The notes under the pieces: generated by a model
What the model was told of the DNA's origin: nothing
Database searches by the model: none
The model's input: only the letters and a program-made list of their open reading frames with translations
Shown here: positions 61,346 to 64,000 of the stretch, piece after piece
How positions within the stretch are numbered: the stretch's first letter is position 1
Layout: every line of letters begins with the position of its first letter
NCBI GenBank assembly: GCA_951394405.1
Contig: OX596336.1
Coordinates: 3,844,001 to 3,908,000, forward strand
Origin: Coprinellus micaceus
Taxonomy: Eukaryota; Basidiomycota; Agaricomycetes; Agaricales; Psathyrellaceae
Length of the DNA: 64,000 nt
Direction: 5' to 3'
Made by a program: the position numbers and the translations under genes

Positions 61346-62280
61346 GACAACGCTGGCGGCTGGAGATGGATATATGTGACTTAATATTCACCTTGGTCGA
61401 TCCATACCCTTGCATTTCGTACACAAATAAGATGGCTGGAGCAAGACTGAAGCTGAACCTGCGCCTCTTCTAAAATTCGAAGAACCTGGCGCTCCTCCGA
61501 CATGATGTTCCCTCTCAAAGTTCATTGCGGTCCGAGTCAGAGATGGACCCTCAAGGATCCACATCGGCAACTGCCGGGGCGCCTCGGCCAGCCAGGCAAC
61601 GCGTTCGAAAACTGGGAATGGCCCTTGCGGCATTGATAGCGTCGCTTTTACTTCTTGACCTCCACATGCTAGCAGACCTTCCAACAATTTTTGGCCCTGG
61701 AGTCCGTGAACCCCGTGTCACAGGGCCGTGGCCAACCCTGCAACCGGTGGCGGGTCGGCTCAGAGTCCCCCTTCCACTAGGGCTTGATAGCTTTCTCCGC
61801 CTCACCGCTACATAGCTTCTGCAGGTTTTTTGGGCTGCGTTCAGGTTGCAAGATGGACACTAGGAACTCAGGACTTACTTTTGAGGGTGATAATGACCGA
61901 TATCTCTTGACTCCGGCCGACGCGTCGGCTAAGGCGGGCGCTAGTCAAGCGCGATAACACACCTCCAACTTCTGACTCGGTGACTTTGCAAGATCCGTAA
62001 GGGCTTCGGTAAGGTTTGTTCAATCCTCGACCCGGTCGAGACACTGCACGACTGCCAAATAACAGCTCCCTACAGGAACGCGGGGTCGCAACCCTGTTCC
62101 GTGCGTTTTTGGTACTGTCGGACTTGTGTCCGCCCCCCGTGGTTCCCTCCGAAGGATACGTATCGATCCCCGCCCTTTGATGGCGGCAAGGAAAGGCATC
62201 CTAACGTTGGGCCGTGCTCCAAGGGGAGGGGAGGTGGGGAGCCGTCTGGGAGCGTTGAGAAGGAGCAAGAGAAGACCGAG
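61346..62280. other. intergenic, doubtful small membrane ORF
   Basis: 935 bp. One 90-codon frame from ATG 61543 to 61815 has a basic stretch and a hydrophobic segment (GMALAALIASLLLLDLHML). It has no homologue I recognise and no other support. Confidence 0.3.
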
Positions 62281-62368
62281 TGAAGAACCGATAGCACTAG
62301 TAATTCTGCCGACTTTCTCAAACGTTGGTCGAAGACTCGGCAGAATTACTAGTGCTATCGGTTCTTCA
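62281..62368. repeat. perfect 32-bp inverted repeat (hairpin)
   Basis: Arms 62281-62312 (begins TGAAGAACCGATAGC) and 62337-62368 are exact reverse complements; the loop is 24 nt. No target duplication was found directly outside the arms. It lies 348 bp before the malate synthase ATG. Confidence 0.9.
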
Positions 62369-62715
62369 TTATTCCTTCAACGTACCGAATCTCAGCCTTT
62401 CGACGGAAGGCCGGTACCTGAAGCTAATAATGCGCGAAGGTGATTGTTATATTGGAAGCCTCTAAAAGCAAATAGTCCGGCGGCTTTCACATGAGGCAGG
62501 AAGCATGTGATTATGGCCAGTGACGTCGATCCGTGCGGGTGACGGAAACGGATTGGCGGGGAGCCGTCCCAAAATGGTGTTCCAAAACCTGCAACTGAAC
62601 CCAGCACCGAGAATGCGTCCCTATTTCAGCTCCGAGCTAAATAGCATTCCGTCTCCGCGTCGATTCTTCATTTCCACCCACTTCACCCCGTCCCCCACTT
62701 CGACTCACTACCACC
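62369..62715 (+). promoter_or_regulatory. malate synthase upstream region
   Basis: 347 bp. The last ~60 bp are CT-rich (TTCTTCATTTCCACCC), a common pattern at transcription starts of highly expressed fungal genes. No clear TATA box. Confidence 0.45.
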
Positions 62716-64000
62716 ATGTCCAGCATCCCCGGCGTCAAAATCCACTCCACCATCGCCCAGAAGGCTCAGGCTGAGCTCTTCACGGAGGGTGCCCTCAAAT
62801 TCCTCGCTGCGCTCCACAGGACCTTCGAATCTACCCGCCAGTCGTTGCTCACCGCTCGCGAAGATGCCCAGAGGCGGTACGACTCTGGCGTCGCCCTTGA
62901 TTTTCATCCCGAGACCAAGGCTGTCCGCGACGAGCCCAGCTGGCAATGCGCACCTCCCGCCCCCGGACTGGAGGACCGAAGGGTGGAGATTACAGGCCCC
63001 ACCGACAGGAAGATGGTCATCAATGCTCTGAACAGCGGGGCGAAGACCTTCATGGCCGATTTCGAAGGTGCGCTATCCTCGCTGTGACCCTCTACAATGT
63101 CTGACATTTGGCCAGACTCTTCCGCACCCACCTTCGCCAACATGGTCAATGGCCAGATTAACCTGCGTGACGCTATCAGGCGGCAGATTGACTTCGAGAC
63201 CAACGGGAAGAAGTATAAGCTTTCAGAGAGCCCCGCTGTTCTCATTGTGCGGTACGATCCTACCTTATTCCTCGTCGTCGCATGATGTCTCATGCCACCT
63301 CTAGGCCTCGAGGATGGCACCTCGATGAACCCCGCATCACCATCGACAACCTGCCCGTCTCTGGGTCTATCTTTGACTTCGCCATCTACTTCTACCACAA
63401 CGCCAAGGAGCTCGTCAAGCGCGGGTTCGGCGCCTACTTCTACCTCCCCAAGATGGAACACTACCTTGAGGCCCGCCTGTGGAACGACATCTTCGTCTTC
63501 TCCCAGTCATACGTCGGCCTTCCTCAAGGCACCGTCCGTGGCACTGTCCTCATCGAGACCCTCCCCGCCGCCTTCCAAATGGAAGAGATCCTCTTCGAGT
63601 TGAGGAACCACTCCAGTGGACTTAACTGTGGACGGTAAGCCGATCTCTTTCTTGCTCTCGACCTTCGTGCTCATCCTTTCCTTCAGATGGGACTACATCT
63701 TCAGCTTCATCAAGAAGCGTCGTGCCGATCGTTCTGCTGTCCTCCCCGACCGCAAGGACGTCACTATGACTGTTCCCTTCATGGACGCCTATGTTCGCCT
63801 CCTCATCAAGACCTGCCATAAGCGCAAGGTCGCGGCTATGGGTGGCATGTCCGCTCAAATCCCCATCAAGGACGACCCAAAGGCCAATGAGATCGCCATG
63901 GCCAAGGTCCGTGCCGACAAGCTTCGCGAGGTCACCGCTGGCCACGACGGAACCTGGATCGCCCACCCCCTCATCAACAAAATTGCCCGCGAGATCTTCG
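62716..64000 (+). CDS. malate synthase (glyoxylate cycle), partial
   Basis: Exons 62716-63067, 63116-63251, 63305-63634 and 63687 to the window edge; the gene continues beyond. Condenses glyoxylate and acetyl-CoA to malate, allowing growth on acetate and fatty acids, usually in peroxisomes. Typical malate synthase A sequence: [91 protein letters not shown] and [26 protein letters not shown] with the catalytic acidic residues. [11 protein letters not shown] and [22 protein letters not shown] follow. The targeting C-terminus is outside the window. Confidence 0.96.

Noticed and set aside
1..64000. CRISPR arrays, operons, prophage
   Set aside because: Eukaryotic sequence with spliceosomal introns; no such structures seen.

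Overview
This window is from a basidiomycete fungus, most likely an Agaricomycete. The protein-coding genes carry many short introns (about 45-65 nt, GT-AG, several TACTAA- or CTNA-like branch sites). There is a NACHT P-loop gene of the type that is expanded in mushrooms, a chromodomain Ty3/Gypsy element, and a large family of F-box/LRR-like genes. Nothing here is prokaryotic. No species can be named from the sequence.

Layout. (1) 136-2139: a NACHT gene on the minus strand, broken by one in-frame stop. (2) 2279-16213: a nest of four transposable elements. A Ty3/Gypsy chromovirus with intact, apparently identical LTRs and 5-bp target duplications is interrupted by two insertions. One is a 6.6-kb DNA transposon with 8-bp target duplications, in the integrase zinc finger; it carries a 308-bp TIR element in its own transposase exon. 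The other is a small gag-only LTR element, inside the 3' LTR. (3) 16219-20443: a decayed copy of a gene 5' end, a small forkhead gene and a REX1-like RNA exonuclease. The NACHT and forkhead genes share a promoter and first exon, which shows that this segment was duplicated. (4) 21153-30426: housekeeping genes (LYAR-type nucleolar protein, ATG3, GH128 glucanase, MVD1), a small secreted protein gene and a dead relative of it. (5) 31040-53627: ten F-box genes, interrupted by a wax-synthase-like acyltransferase, NKAP and a tRNA-Asp. Their subfamilies and strands read as a rough mirror image around NKAP. (6) 53887-61345: GET1, a novel 290-residue gene, a methyltransferase, and a broken locus where the C-terminal part of a USP7-type deubiquitinase lies in phase with a second copy of the novel gene. 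(7) 62281-64000: a perfect 32-bp hairpin and the start of malate synthase, which runs off the end.

How it fits together. The core genes (REX1, LYAR, NKAP: RNA and ribosome work; ATG3, GET1: autophagy and tail-anchored protein insertion; MVD1, malate synthase: metabolism) are ordinary neighbours. The accessory parts show two repeated themes. One is duplication followed by decay (NACHT, F-box, secreted protein and the novel family all have broken members). The other is exon or promoter exchange at introns of matching phase (NACHT/forkhead exon 1; USP7 fragment/novel gene). Many accessory genes are ubiquitin related (F-box, USP7 tail), but a shared pathway is only inferred.
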